Part shown: one piece after another, positions 11,156 to 20,336 of the stretch
Position numbering within the stretch: the stretch's first letter is position 1
Layout: each line of letters begins with the position of its first letter
Assembly: GCF_013839525.1 (NCBI RefSeq)
Contig: NZ_JACDIS010000004.1
Span: 62,001-126,000, forward strand
DNA length: 64,000 bases
Origin: Chthonobacter rhizosphaerae
GTDB taxonomy: Bacteria > Pseudomonadota > Alphaproteobacteria > Rhizobiales > Pleomorphomonadaceae
Direction of reading: 5' to 3'
Translations under genes and position numbers: made by a program
The notes under the pieces: generated by a model
Told to the model about the DNA's origin: nothing
The model's database searches: none
What the model saw: only the letters and a program-made list of their open reading frames with translations

Positions 11156-12586
11156 GTGAGACAGCTGGACCGGCTACAATGCGGCATCGGGGGATTCGAT
11201 GAGATCCTGGAGGGCGGCCTCGTCGCGGGCGCGTCCTACATCGTCCAGGGCCGGCCCGGCTCCGGCAAGACGATCCTCGCCAACCAGATCGCGTTCCACC
11301 ACGCCGCCGGCGGCGGGCGCGTGCTGGTGGCGACCCTCCTGTCGGAGAGCCATGAGCGGCTCCTTCAGTTCCTCTCCACCCTGGCCTTCTTCGACCCCGC
11401 GAGGGTGGGCGCGGAGATCAGCTACGTCAGCGCCTTCGAAACCCTGGAGGACGAGGGCCTCGACGGCGTCGTCACCCTGATCCGGCGCGAGATCTCCCGG
11501 CACGGGGCGACGGTGCTCATCGTCGACGGGCTCCTCAATGCCCGCTCCCGGGCGGAGACCCAGCTCGACACCAAGAAGTTCATCGCCGCCCTCCAGGGCC
11601 ACGCGGCCTTCGCGGGCTGCACCGTGCTCTTCCTCACCAGCGCCCGTCTGGAGGACAGCTCGCCCGAGCACACCATGGTGGACGGCGTGATCGAACTCGC
11701 CGAGGAGATCGTCGGCGTCCGCTCGGTCCGTCGCATGCAGATGAAGAAGACGCGCGGCACCGGCGCGCTCGGCGGCCTGCACGAGTTCGAGATCACCGGC
11801 CACGGCATCCGGGTCCACCCGCGCCTGGAATCCCGCTCCATCGGCTCGCGCGCGCCCGACGACCCGGAGGACAGGCGCGTCTCGACCGGCATCGGCGACC
11901 TCGACCGCATGGTCGGCGGCGGCCTGCCGGTCGGCTCGTCCACGCTCGTGATCGGCGCCTCGGGAACCGGCAAGACCTCCATGGCCCTCGCCTTCGCGGC
12001 CGAGGCCACGCGCGCGGAGCCCGCCGTGGTGCTCGGCCTGTTCGAGACCCCGCCCCGCCTGGAGGCGAAGGGCGCCGCGCTCGGCCTCGACATCGCCGGC
12101 CTGCGCGCGGCGGGTGTCCTCCACCCGGTCTGGGTGCCGCCGACCGACCAGATCCTGGACGCCATCGCCTACCGCGTCCTCGACACGGTCCGGGAGACCG
12201 GCGCCAGACGCCTCGTCATCGACAGCATCGGCGCCCTGGCGCGCCGCGGCAGCACGGAAGGCCGGGACGTGCCCTTCTTCATGTCGCTCTTCAACGCCCT
12301 GCGCAGCCTCGGCGTCACCGTCTTCGCCACCTGGGAGACCGCCGACATCGTCGGCACGCCCTCGCGCGCGCCGGCCCCGAACATCGCCAGCATCACCGAC
12401 AACCTTCTTCTCATGCGGTTCGTGGAGCGCGGGACGGAACTGAAGCGGGTTCTGTCCATTGTGAAGATCAGGCACAGCGCCTATGACGCATCGGTTCACG
12501 AGTTCGTCACGACACCCACCGGGCTCCACTTCCGGCCGACCGGCCCTGTCGCGGCGTTCTCGCCGGGCGCCGCGCCAACGGCGTGA
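11156..12586 (+). CDS. KaiC-like double RecA-domain ATPase
   Basis: Two tandem KaiC/RadA-type domains: Walker A GRPGSGKT near residue 32 and GASGTGKT near 268, each followed by a hydrophobic Walker B strand (TVLIVDG; RLVIDSIGAL). The paired Glu that KaiC uses for catalysis is not clearly kept in the first domain (LLSESHE) and reads LFETPP in the second. No KaiA or KaiB is nearby, so a clock role is not implied; many alphaproteobacteria use such proteins in stress or light signalling. I prefer GTG 11156 because GGGGAG lies seven bases upstream; ATG 11141 lacks a ribosome-binding site. A response regulator follows 30 bp later, so they are probably one unit. Confidence 0.85.
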   Translation: MRQLDRLQCGIGGFDEILEGGLVAGASYIVQGRPGSGKTILANQIAFHHAAGGGRVLVATLLSESHERLLQFLSTLAFFDPARVGAEISYVSAFETLEDEGLDGVVTLIRREISRHGATVLIVDGLLNARSRAETQLDTKKFIAALQGHAAFAGCTVLFLTSARLEDSSPEHTMVDGVIELAEEIVGVRSVRRMQMKKTRGTGALGGLHEFEITGHGIRVHPRLESRSIGSRAPDDPEDRRVSTGIGDLDRMVGGGLPVGSSTLVIGASGTGKTSMALAFAAEATRAEPAVVLGLFETPPRLEAKGAALGLDIAGLRAAGVLHPVWVPPTDQILDAIAYRVLDTVRETGARRLVIDSIGALARRGSTEGRDVPFFMSLFNALRSLGVTVFATWETADIVGTPSRAPAPNIASITDNLLLMRFVERGTELKRVLSIVKIRHSAYDASVHEFVTTPTGLHFRPTGPVAAFSPGAAPTA

Positions 12587-12616
12587 GCGCGTCATCGTTC
12601 AGGCCGGAGCCGAGAC

Positions 12617-12988
12617 ATGACGACGATCCTGGTCGCGGATGACGAGTATCTGATCGCCGACATCCTGGCCTTCGCGCTGGAGGACCTGGGCTATACGGTC
12701 GTGTCCGCCGGAAACGGCCGCAAGGCGCTCGACCTCTTCCGGAGCTTCGCGCCGGCTCTCGTCATCACCGACTACATGATGCCCGTCATGAACGGGCTGG
12801 AACTCGCCGAAGCGATCCGCCGCACCCCCGGCGGCACCGTCCCGATTCTCCTGATGAGCGGCGCCCAGGCCGAGATCGCCCGGGCGCGGGGCGATCTCTT
12901 CACGCACGTGTTCGACAAGCCGTTCGTGGTGGAGCGCATGGTGTCCGTGGTGCGCGAACTGGTCGGTCCGCCGTCGAAGGCCGACTAG
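12617..12988 (+). CDS. Stand-alone receiver-domain response regulator
   Basis: 123 residues, a single CheY-like domain: acidic pair in VADDEYL near residue 10, phospho-acceptor Asp in VITDYMMP near 53, switch Ser in LLMSG and Lys in VFDKPF. There is no output domain, so it acts by protein contact. GGAG lies nine bases before the ATG. It sits between the KaiC-like ATPase and a GGDEF-EAL protein, which makes those its likely partners (inference). Confidence 0.9.
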   Translation: MTTILVADDEYLIADILAFALEDLGYTVVSAGNGRKALDLFRSFAPALVITDYMMPVMNGLELAEAIRRTPGGTVPILLMSGAQAEIARARGDLFTHVFDKPFVVERMVSVVRELVGPPSKAD

Positions 12989-13086
12989 CAGCCGGACCGA
13001 CCGGCGACCCTGTCGGAGCCGACGTTTACCGCCTCAAAACACATGATAATTAGTGTGTCTGCAGCGCACATGAATTCGGCGGCTGC

Positions 13087-16017
13087 ATGAGGTCCATCGG
13101 CACCAAGACATCCATCCTGATCTCGCTGGTGCTGACGGCGAGCCTGATGGCCGTGATCGGCGCCGCCGCCTGGTACACCGAGAAGACCACGCGCGCCTTC
13201 CTGGACCGGGAGATGATCACCAACGCGGACCGCTACGCCGAGCGGGTCCGCGCGCAGATCAACCGCGGCCGCATGGTGGCGCGCGGGCTCGCCAGCGTGG
13301 CCGAGGCGCAGCTCCTCACCGGCCGGACCGACCGCTGGCAGGTGATGCAGGCGCTGCGCCTGTCGCTGGAGAAGGAGCCGGCGCTCTTCGGCACCTGGAT
13401 GGTGTTCGAGCCGAACGCGTTCGACGGACGGGACCGGGTCTACGCCGGCCAGCCCGGCCACGACGTCAACGGCATGATCAACTACTACTACATCCGCCAA
13501 GACGGCGCGGTGCGCCTCAACGTCTACGACGGGTCCACGGACCAGACGGACCAGCTCCAGCGCGACTGGTTCCGGGTGCCGCGGGAGACCGGCAACGAGG
13601 CGGTGATCGAGCCCTACCTGGAGACCTTCGACGGCGCCCAGGGCGACGCCAGCGTCATGATGACCTCCACGGCGGTGCCCGTCCGGGCGCCGGGCGGCCG
13701 GGTGATCGGCGTCGCGGGCGTGGACCTGACGCTCGCCGACATCCAGCGCTTCGTGACCCCGCTGCACCTGGCCGGCGGCGGCGAAACCGCGGTCGTGTCG
13801 GCCGCCGGCCTGATCGTCGCCCACGTGAACCCGGACCTCGTCGGCCGGCCCGCCGCGGAGGCGGGCTATTCGCCGGCGCTGCTGCGCTCGGTCAAGGCGG
13901 GCCGCACCCACCACGAGATGGCGACGTCCGAGGGCGGCTCGGTGGTCCGGATCGCCTCGCCCATCGACTTCGACCTCAAGGGCCAGACCTGGAGCTTCGT
14001 CGCCAGCGTGCCCATGTCGGTGGTGGAGGCCAACAGCCGCGACCTCTGGCGCGGCCTCTCCATCCTGGGCGCCATCCTGCTGCTGGGCGCCGGCACGGTC
14101 GGCCTGATCGCCGGGAAGGCGGTTTCCGCGCCGATCCGCCAGATGACCGACGTCATGCGGGACATCGTCGACGGCGATCTCGACACCCGCGTGCCGAGCA
14201 CCGGGCGGACCGACGAGATCGGCGACATGGCCCGCGCCCTCACGACCTTCCGCGACCAGGCGCGCGAGCGGGCCCGCCTGGAAGCCACCATGGTAGACCT
14301 GAAGACCCACAACCGGGCGATCGAGGCGGTCAACGCCGAATACCACCGCCAGAACACCCAGTTCGACGCCGCGCTCCGGAACATGTCGCAGGGCCTCCTG
14401 ATGCTCGACGCGACCCTGACCGTCACCGTGTGTAACGCCAACCTCCTGAAGCTCTACGGCATGTCCGAGACCGTGGTGCGGCCGGGCATTCCCATGCGGG
14501 CGCTCCTCGACCACTACTGCGACGTGGCCGGCCTGTCGGACGCGGAGCGGGAGCGGCACATCGCCGGCAGCTTCGCCCGCCTGGCGTCGCGCCACGCCTC
14601 GCTGGTGCACCAGACCCTGCCGGACGGGCGGATCATCGCGGCCAGCTACCAGCCGATGACCGACGGCGGCTGGGTCAACACCTACGAGGACGTGACGGAG
14701 CGCCGGAAGGCGGAGGAGCGGATCGCCTACCTCGCCCGCCACGACCCGCTCACCGGCCTGCCCAACCGGTCGCTCTTCCGCGAGCGGGTGGAGGAGGCGC
14801 TTGCGGACGTGCGGTCCGCCGGCGAGGCGGCCGCCATCCTCTATCTCGACCTCGACCGCTTCAAGCCGATCAACGACACCCTCGGGCATCAGGCCGGCGA
14901 CGCGGTGCTCTGCGGCGTCGCCGAGCGGCTGCTCGGTCTGGTCGGCAGCGACGACACGGTGGCGCGGCTCGGCGGCGACGAGTTCGTGATCCTGTCGCGG
15001 TCGCGCACGGACGAGCCGGCCGTGCTGGCTCTCGCCGAGCGCGTGATCGCCGCCGTGTGCGAGCCGTTCGCCATCGGGGGCTATCAGGCGCAGGTGGAGA
15101 CCAGCGTCGGCATCGCCCTCGCGCCGCGCGACGGGGCGGACCCCGAGGTGCTGTTCAAGGCCGCCGATCTCGCCCTCTACAAGGCCAAGGCGGACGGCCG
15201 GGGCGTCGCGCGCTTCTTCGAGCCGGTCATGGACGCGGGCATCCGCCGCCGCCGGCTCCTGGAGGCGGAGCTCATGACCGCGATCGGCACCAGCCAGCTG
15301 GAGTTGCACTACCAGCCGATCATGAACCTCGCCACCGGTCGGATCACCGCCTACGAAGCCCTGCTGCGCTGGGTCCATCCGCGCCTCGGCGCCATCTCGC
15401 CGGCGGAATTCATCCCGGTCGCGGAGGAGAGCGGCCTCATCTACGAGCTCGGCCGCTGGGTGCTCGAACAGGCCTGCCGCGACGCGGTCGGCTGGCCGCG
15501 CGGCCTGCAGGTCGCCGTCAACCTGTCGCCGGCCCAGTTCCTCGGCGACGACATCGCCAGCACCGTGCGCCGGGCGCTCGCCCTTTCCGGCCTGCCGCCG
15601 GAGCGGCTGGAGCTGGAGATCACCGAAAGCGTGCTGCTCCGCGACAGCGAGGCCACCGTCAAGGTGCTGGACGCCTTCGACGCCCTCGGCATCTCGATCG
15701 CGATGGACGACTTCGGCACCGGCTATTCCAGCCTCGGCTACCTGCGGCGCTTCCCGTTCGACACCATCAAGATCGACCAGTCCTTCGTGCGCGACCTCGC
15801 GGTCAGCGCCGACTGCCGGGCCATCGTCACCGCCATCGTGGGCCTCGGCTTCAGCCTCGGCATCGCCACCACGGCGGAGGGCGTGGAGACGGAGGAGCAG
15901 CTGACGCTCCTGAAGGCGCTCGGCTGCACCATGGCGCAGGGCTATGCCATCGGCCGCCCGCGCGCCCTCGCGGCCGTCCTCGACGACCTGCGGGCGCCCC
16001 GGGCCGCCGCCGGCTGA
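13087..16017 (+). CDS. Membrane sensor diguanylate cyclase/phosphodiesterase (dCache-HAMP-PAS-GGDEF-EAL)
   Basis: 976 residues. One TM near 8-28, a large periplasmic Cache-type ligand domain about 35-315, a second TM about 320-345, HAMP about 345-400, PAS about 430-540, GGDEF with intact RLGGDEF near 628, and EAL beginning with YEALLRW near 757. EAL metal and catalytic motifs NLSP, ITES, DDFGTGYSS, KIDQSF and the later EGVE are present, so both making and breaking of cyclic di-GMP look possible. No consensus ribosome-binding site precedes the ATG; a six-codon frame ending at that ATG (from 13070) could couple translation. Confidence 0.93.
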   Translation: MRSIGTKTSILISLVLTASLMAVIGAAAWYTEKTTRAFLDREMITNADRYAERVRAQINRGRMVARGLASVAEAQLLTGRTDRWQVMQALRLSLEKEPALFGTWMVFEPNAFDGRDRVYAGQPGHDVNGMINYYYIRQDGAVRLNVYDGSTDQTDQLQRDWFRVPRETGNEAVIEPYLETFDGAQGDASVMMTSTAVPVRAPGGRVIGVAGVDLTLADIQRFVTPLHLAGGGETAVVSAAGLIVAHVNPDLVGRPAAEAGYSPALLRSVKAGRTHHEMATSEGGSVVRIASPIDFDLKGQTWSFVASVPMSVVEANSRDLWRGLSILGAILLLGAGTVGLIAGKAVSAPIRQMTDVMRDIVDGDLDTRVPSTGRTDEIGDMARALTTFRDQARERARLEATMVDLKTHNRAIEAVNAEYHRQNTQFDAALRNMSQGLLMLDATLTVTVCNANLLKLYGMSETVVRPGIPMRALLDHYCDVAGLSDAERERHIAGSFARLASRHASLVHQTLPDGRIIAASYQPMTDGGWVNTYEDVTERRKAEERIAYLARHDPLTGLPNRSLFRERVEEALADVRSAGEAAAILYLDLDRFKPINDTLGHQAGDAVLCGVAERLLGLVGSDDTVARLGGDEFVILSRSRTDEPAVLALAERVIAAVCEPFAIGGYQAQVETSVGIALAPRDGADPEVLFKAADLALYKAKADGRGVARFFEPVMDAGIRRRRLLEAELMTAIGTSQLELHYQPIMNLATGRITAYEALLRWVHPRLGAISPAEFIPVAEESGLIYELGRWVLEQACRDAVGWPRGLQVAVNLSPAQFLGDDIASTVRRALALSGLPPERLELEITESVLLRDSEATVKVLDAFDALGISIAMDDFGTGYSSLGYLRRFPFDTIKIDQSFVRDLAVSADCRAIVTAIVGLGFSLGIATTAEGVETEEQLTLLKALGCTMAQGYAIGRPRALAAVLDDLRAPRAAAG

Positions 16018-16040
16018 CTCGTCGCTCCCGTGCCGCTCGC

Positions 16041-16460
16041 TCAGGGCATCCGGCCGTCGAGCTCGGGCAGCAGCACCACGCTCTCCTGCTCGTTCGGGTC
16101 CGTGCGGGCGATCACCGCCACGCAGGGCTCCGTCTCAGAGGCGTTGTAGGGCAGGTGGGGCATGTCGGCGGGGATGTAGAGGAAATCCCCCGCCACCGCG
16201 GTCAGGTGTTCGGTCAGGCCTTCGCCGTACCACATGCCGGACTCCCCGCTCAGCACGTGGATGGCCGTCTCGTGGCTGGCGTGCTTGTGCGCCCTGGCGC
16301 GCGCCTTCGGCGGGATGGTGACGATCTGCATGTGGATGCCGCGCGCCCCCACGGTCTCGGCCGAGATGGCCGGCGTGTAGGTGAGCGCCTGCTTGCCCAC
16401 GAAGGCGGCGCCGGCCCGGACGACCCGGCAGGTGGGATTGGAAACGGTGTCGCTCGCCAT
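16041..16460 (-). CDS. Cupin-domain protein
   Basis: 139 residues forming a single small cupin barrel. Motif 1 is HKHASHETAIHVLSGESG, with His residues and a Glu positioned to bind a metal, and motif 2 is AGDFLYIPADMPHLPYN. The ligand is unknown. The ATG at 16460 has GGAGG eight bases upstream; a frame starting at 16541 runs through a repeat and was rejected. It converges on the GGDEF-EAL gene with a 23-bp gap. Function cannot be given beyond the fold. Confidence 0.8.
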   Translation of the reverse strand: MASDTVSNPTCRVVRAGAAFVGKQALTYTPAISAETVGARGIHMQIVTIPPKARARAHKHASHETAIHVLSGESGMWYGEGLTEHLTAVAGDFLYIPADMPHLPYNASETEPCVAVIARTDPNEQESVVLLPELDGRMP

Positions 16461-16524
16461 GGTGAGCCTCCGGTCGGCGGATGGTCGGACGCGCCGGCCC
16501 GCGAGCCGGCGCCCCGTCATCCTA

Positions 16525-16600
16525 GGGCATTCTCCGATCAAGTTTGCACGACCCGGTCGCCGAGAGAATGCTCCAGCTTGTCGACTCTGGAGCGCTTTTC
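16525..16600. repeat. Intergenic palindromic repeat, GCATTCTCCGATCAAG family, copy 1
   Basis: GCATTCTCCGATCAAG is followed by cgCCGAGAGAATGCTCC, making an imperfect palindrome, then AGCTTgtcgacTCTGGAGCGC. The same arrangement recurs at 44752-44826. It lies between the cupin and ParA genes. Confidence 0.7.
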
Positions 16601-16622
16601 CGGCGGCGGGACCAAACAGCCG

Positions 16623-17273
16623 TCACGTGCCGTCGGGCCAGCCGAGATGCCGGCGCAGCTCCGCCGCCAGGGCGCGGATCTCGTCCGCCGCCTTGCCGCC
16701 CCCCGGCAGCTCCGTCGCCGTGCTCCCCTGGCCCATGCTGGACGAGAAGACCACCCGGTTGCCGAGGTGCTGGACGGCCATGGGGGCGTCGAGCGCCCGG
16801 ATGGCGTCGATCACCGCCCCGGAGGCGGTCGCCCGCGGCGGCACCCGGTTGACGACGAGAAGCGCCGGCGGGCCGCCGCGTTCGATCATCGCCAGGGTGG
16901 CGCCGGTGGCCCAGAGATCCACCGCCGTCGGTTGCACTGGCACCGCGACGAGGTCGGCGGATTCGATCGCATGGCGGGCCTCGATGTCGGACTTCGGCGG
17001 CGTGTCCACCACCACGAGGTCGTGGTCGCGGGCGAGGCTGCGGGCCTCGCGCTTGGCGCCCCAGCCGCTGGCGGTCCGGAACGACAGGCCCGTCTCCCCT
17101 TCGCCGAGGCGATCCTCCCGGCGCTCGAACCACTGGCCGAGGCTGCCCTGGGGGTCCACGTCGAGGAGCGCCACCCGCAGGCCCTCGCCGAGCGCGAGCG
17201 CAAGGTGAGCCGCCACGGTGGTCTTTCCGGATCCGCCCTTCTGCTGGGCGACCGCGATGATCTTTCCGGCCAT
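16623..17273 (-). CDS. Orphan ParA-family ATPase
   Basis: 216 residues. Deviant Walker A QQKGGSGKTT at residues 9-18, DVDPQGS near 38 and VVDTPP near 90 are the ParA/MinD-type nucleotide and signalling motifs. There is no ParB or centromere repeat next to it, so it is not the chromosome partition ParA; orphan ParAs place protein clusters, cellulose synthase, chemoreceptors or storage granules. The 285-bp gap upstream separates it from a divergent receiver-like gene and has no other gene. Confidence 0.88.
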   Translation of the reverse strand: MAGKIIAVAQQKGGSGKTTVAAHLALALGEGLRVALLDVDPQGSLGQWFERREDRLGEGETGLSFRTASGWGAKREARSLARDHDLVVVDTPPKSDIEARHAIESADLVAVPVQPTAVDLWATGATLAMIERGGPPALLVVNRVPPRATASGAVIDAIRALDAPMAVQHLGNRVVFSSSMGQGSTATELPGGGKAADEIRALAAELRRHLGWPDGT

Positions 17274-17558
17274 GAGCCCTCGCTATCCAGTCTCCGGCCC
17301 CTGGATCCCGTGTCGTCCAGCGGCCCCGGCCCCGCTTATACTGCAGCGCATCATCCATGCGGAGCGGGAAATGCACCTGCTCGACCAATAGACGGCCCCG
17401 TCGGGCCGGTCGTCTTGTCGGCCGGCGCGGACGACTTTCTCTCGATGCCCGAATTAACGACCCGTTCACCCTGTCCGGACGCCCGGTGCAACCGGTCCGC
17501 TCATCCGGGCGTAATCCCCACCAATGAGGGAGCGGACGGGGCAAAGCGAGGCTACGCC

Positions 17559-18011
17559 ATGGGACAGTCCACCCACGCGCCGGAACTCTTGATCGTCAGC
17601 CAGAACCCGGCCACACGGGCGGATCTCTTCTCGCTCAGCGGCCAGTCCGGCCTGCGCCTCGTGTCGCTGGAAAGCGCCCCGGCCTGCCTCGATCGCCTGG
17701 AACGGCAGGCCAGCGACGTGGCCGCCGCCCTCATCGCCCTGGAGCCGGACTGCGAGCCTTGCCCCAAGCTCGTCTGGACCATCAACTCCAACTGGCCGTG
17801 GATCCGCCTCGTCACCGTCTGCCCGGCGGACATGCTGGACCTTCTGCCGTTCGAGTCCTGGCGCATCCCCTATCCGTGCCTGCCGCTCGACCTCCTGACG
17901 GCGCTCACCGCCGCGCTGGAGGACCGCGCGAGGCCGGGGCCGTCCGCGCGGCGCACCGCCGCCCGGCCGCTCTTCGGCGATCTGGTGGCCGCCCGCCTGC
18001 CGCCGGACTAG
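17559..18011 (+). CDS. Degenerate receiver-like protein, function unknown
   Basis: 150 residues from ATG 17559. The pattern of hydrophobic strands (LLIVSQN, AAALIALEP, IRLVTVCP, then PLDLLTALTAAL) resembles a CheY-like fold, but the position of the phospho-acceptor Asp reads Leu (IALEP) and the switch residues are absent. If it is a receiver, it cannot be phosphorylated in the usual way and would be a pseudo-receiver. This is inferred from the pattern only. It lies alone between the ParA gene and the cobalamin locus. Confidence 0.55.
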   Translation: MGQSTHAPELLIVSQNPATRADLFSLSGQSGLRLVSLESAPACLDRLERQASDVAAALIALEPDCEPCPKLVWTINSNWPWIRLVTVCPADMLDLLPFESWRIPYPCLPLDLLTALTAALEDRARPGPSARRTAARPLFGDLVAARLPPD

Positions 18012-18082
18012 CCGCCGGATTGGGCGATGCACTGGGCAGTGGACTGGGCGCCGCTCCCGGCGCGGGCGCGGGCCGGGCGGGT

Positions 18083-19108
18083 TCAGGCGAGCGCCCGCTC
18101 CAGGCGCGCCCAGGCGGCCGCGTCGCCCGGAAGCCCGAACCGCAGCCAGCGGGGTGCGTAGTCGAACGGCCTCGTCAGGATTCCGGCCCGGGCGAGCCGG
18201 TCGAACCAGGCGCCCGCGTCCGCCGTCTCGGCCAGCCGGAACAGCGGCGTGCCGCCGGCCGGCCGCAGGCCCGCCGCGGCGAGGAGGCCGTCGAGGCGGT
18301 CCGCGTCCCGCCGCAGCCGGGCCATCGCGGCGTCGAGCCACGCCCGGTCGGCCAGCGCCCGGACGCCGATCGCGAGCGCCGGTCCCGGCACCGCCCACGG
18401 GCCGAGCGCCGCCCGGATCCGCGCCGCCTCCGGCGCCGGGGCGAGCGCGAAGCCGAGCCGCACGCCGGCGAGGCCGTAGGTCTTGCCGAACGAGCGCAGC
18501 ACCAGCGCCGCGCCGAGGGCGTCCAGGTCCGGCGCGAGGCTGACCCCGTCCAGCCCGTCCGCGAAGGCCTCGTCCACCACCAGGAGCCCGCCCGACCGGC
18601 CGAGGTCCGCCGCCGCGGCCCGCAGGTCCGCCGCCGCCAGGACCCGGCCGTCCGGGTTGTTCGGGTTCACCACCACGACCACGTCCGCGTCCGCGACCCC
18701 GTCCAGGCTCGCCACCGTCCGCACCTCCGCGCCCGCCGCCGCCCAGGCGAGCGCGTGCTCGCCGTAGGTCGGGCCGAGCACCGCCACCCGGCGCGCCGGC
18801 CGGAGCCGCGGCAGGAGCTGGATCAGGGCCTGCGTGCCCGGCGCCGCCGCCACCATGCCGGCCGACGAGACCCCGTAGGCCTTGGCAGCCGCCGCCGCGA
18901 GCGCCTCCTCCGCCGCGCGCGACGGCAGGCGCGTCCAGCAGTCCGCCGGCAGGTCGCCCACCGGATAGGGCACCGGGTTGATGCCGGTGGAGAGGTCGAT
19001 CCACGGCCGCGGCGCATCGCCGTAGAGCGCCATGGCGCTTTCCAGGTTGCCGCCGTGGGTGAGGATGTGCGACCGCAGAGCGTCCGCCTTCTCCGCCCGG
19101 TGTGTCAT
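18083..19108 (-). CDS. cobC: Threonine-phosphate decarboxylase / L-threonine-O-3-phosphate lyase-type aminotransferase
   Basis: 341-residue fold-type I PLP enzyme that makes (R)-1-amino-2-propanol phosphate, the nucleotide-loop linker of cobalamin. Visible: HGGNLESAMALYG at the N terminus, typical of CobC; NPNNPDG near 150; DEAFADG near 180; PLP lysine in SFGKTYGLAG near 209; RLGF just after. It follows the Pseudomonas denitrificans naming (CobD in Salmonella). The ATG shares bases with the ATG of the divergent cobD gene. A start at 19153 is possible but would overlap cobD more deeply. Confidence 0.9.
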   Translation of the reverse strand: MTHRAEKADALRSHILTHGGNLESAMALYGDAPRPWIDLSTGINPVPYPVGDLPADCWTRLPSRAAEEALAAAAAKAYGVSSAGMVAAAPGTQALIQLLPRLRPARRVAVLGPTYGEHALAWAAAGAEVRTVASLDGVADADVVVVVNPNNPDGRVLAAADLRAAAADLGRSGGLLVVDEAFADGLDGVSLAPDLDALGAALVLRSFGKTYGLAGVRLGFALAPAPEAARIRAALGPWAVPGPALAIGVRALADRAWLDAAMARLRRDADRLDGLLAAAGLRPAGGTPLFRLAETADAGAWFDRLARAGILTRPFDYAPRWLRFGLPGDAAAWARLERALA

Positions 19109-20090
19109 GGATCTTCCTCCGCCTCCGCTCGTCCTGGTGCTCGCCCTCGCCATCGAGGCGGCTGTCGGCTATCCCGAGGCCGTCTACGCCCGGATCCGGC
19201 ACCCGGTCGTGTGGATCGGCGCCCTCATCGCATGGCTCGACCGCCGGCTCAACCGGCCGGAGCTCGCCTTCGCGGTCCGGCGCCGGCGCGGCATCCTCGC
19301 CCTCCTCATCCTCCTCGCCGTCACGGGCGGGGCGGCGCTCGTCCTGGAGCGGCTGGCCGTCGGCCTCGGCCCGGCGGCAGCCCTTCTCGTCCTCGGCCTC
19401 CTCGCCTCCAGCCTTCTCGCCCAGCGCAGCCTGCACGACCACGTGGCGGCCGTGCGCGACGGCCTGAAACGCCGCGGGCTGCCGGGCGGCCGGAAGGCCG
19501 TCGCCATGATCGTCGGGCGCGACCCGGAGAGCCTGGACGAGGCGGGGGTCTGCCGGGCGGCGATCGAGAGCCTGTCGGAAAACCTCTCCGACGGCGTCAC
19601 CGCCCCCGCCCTCTGGACCGGCCTTCTCGGCCTTACCGGCGGCGTCCTCTACAAGGCCATCAACACGGCCGACAGCATGATCGGCCACAAGTCGGAGCGA
19701 CACCACGCCTTCGGCTGGGCCGCCGCCCGCCTGGACGACCTCGTCAACCTGCCCGCCTCGCGCCTCTCTGCCGTCCTCATCGTCATCGCCGCCGCCGCCA
19801 GCCGCGGCATGGACGGCGGCGGCGCGCTGCGCGCCGTGCTGCGCGACGCCGGCCGGCACACCTCGCCGAACGCCGGCTGGCCGGAGGCAGCCTTCGCGGG
19901 CGCCCTCGGGCTGAAGCTCGCCGGCCCGCGCACCTACCCGTCCGGCCGCGTCGAGGCCGCCTTCATGGGCGACGGCCGGGCCGACGCCACCCGCGACGAC
20001 ATCGACCGCGCGCTCCGCCTCTACCGCCGCGTGCTTCTCCTCCAGGGCTTCGTGGCCCTCCTGGCGGCGGTCGCGGTGGTGCCCCACTGA
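19107..20090 (+). CDS. cobD: Adenosylcobinamide-phosphate synthase (CobD/CbiB)
   Basis: 327-residue integral membrane protein that attaches aminopropanol phosphate to adenosylcobyric acid. Family motifs: GYPEAVYARIRHPVVWIG at the N terminus, ESLSENLSDGV near 155, KAINTADSMIGHK near 190, and RDAGRHTSPNAGWPEAAFAG near 250. Several hydrophobic segments, one near 55-100. It works directly with the product of cobC, its divergent neighbour. Starting from 19032 would add a non-membrane leader lying inside cobC; ATG 19107 fits the family N terminus. Confidence 0.92.
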   Translation: MDLPPPPLVLVLALAIEAAVGYPEAVYARIRHPVVWIGALIAWLDRRLNRPELAFAVRRRRGILALLILLAVTGGAALVLERLAVGLGPAAALLVLGLLASSLLAQRSLHDHVAAVRDGLKRRGLPGGRKAVAMIVGRDPESLDEAGVCRAAIESLSENLSDGVTAPALWTGLLGLTGGVLYKAINTADSMIGHKSERHHAFGWAAARLDDLVNLPASRLSAVLIVIAAAASRGMDGGGALRAVLRDAGRHTSPNAGWPEAAFAGALGLKLAGPRTYPSGRVEAAFMGDGRADATRDDIDRALRLYRRVLLLQGFVALLAAVAVVPH

Positions 20091-20336
20091 GGCCGGCCGA
20101 TTTCCTCGTCAAACCTGCGCATCGGCGAGGACCGGACCGTGCATCGGCCATGGCCGATCCTTCCGCCCCGCGACGCATGTCACCATCCGGTTAACGGATC
20201 GGCGGACGTTCATGCCGGGCGTGCATGGCAGATCCGCGTGAACTCGGGCGTTTCGCCATGGTTCGGACAATCCGCCTTGAGACTGTCTACCGGCGTCGGC
20301 GATGATCGACGTCCCTCCTGAACTGGCCACCGTCCC

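Noticed and set aside
11156-12586. A circadian clock locus (KaiC)
   Set aside because: No kaiA or kaiB and altered catalytic Glu pairs; KaiC-like ATPases are common without a clock.
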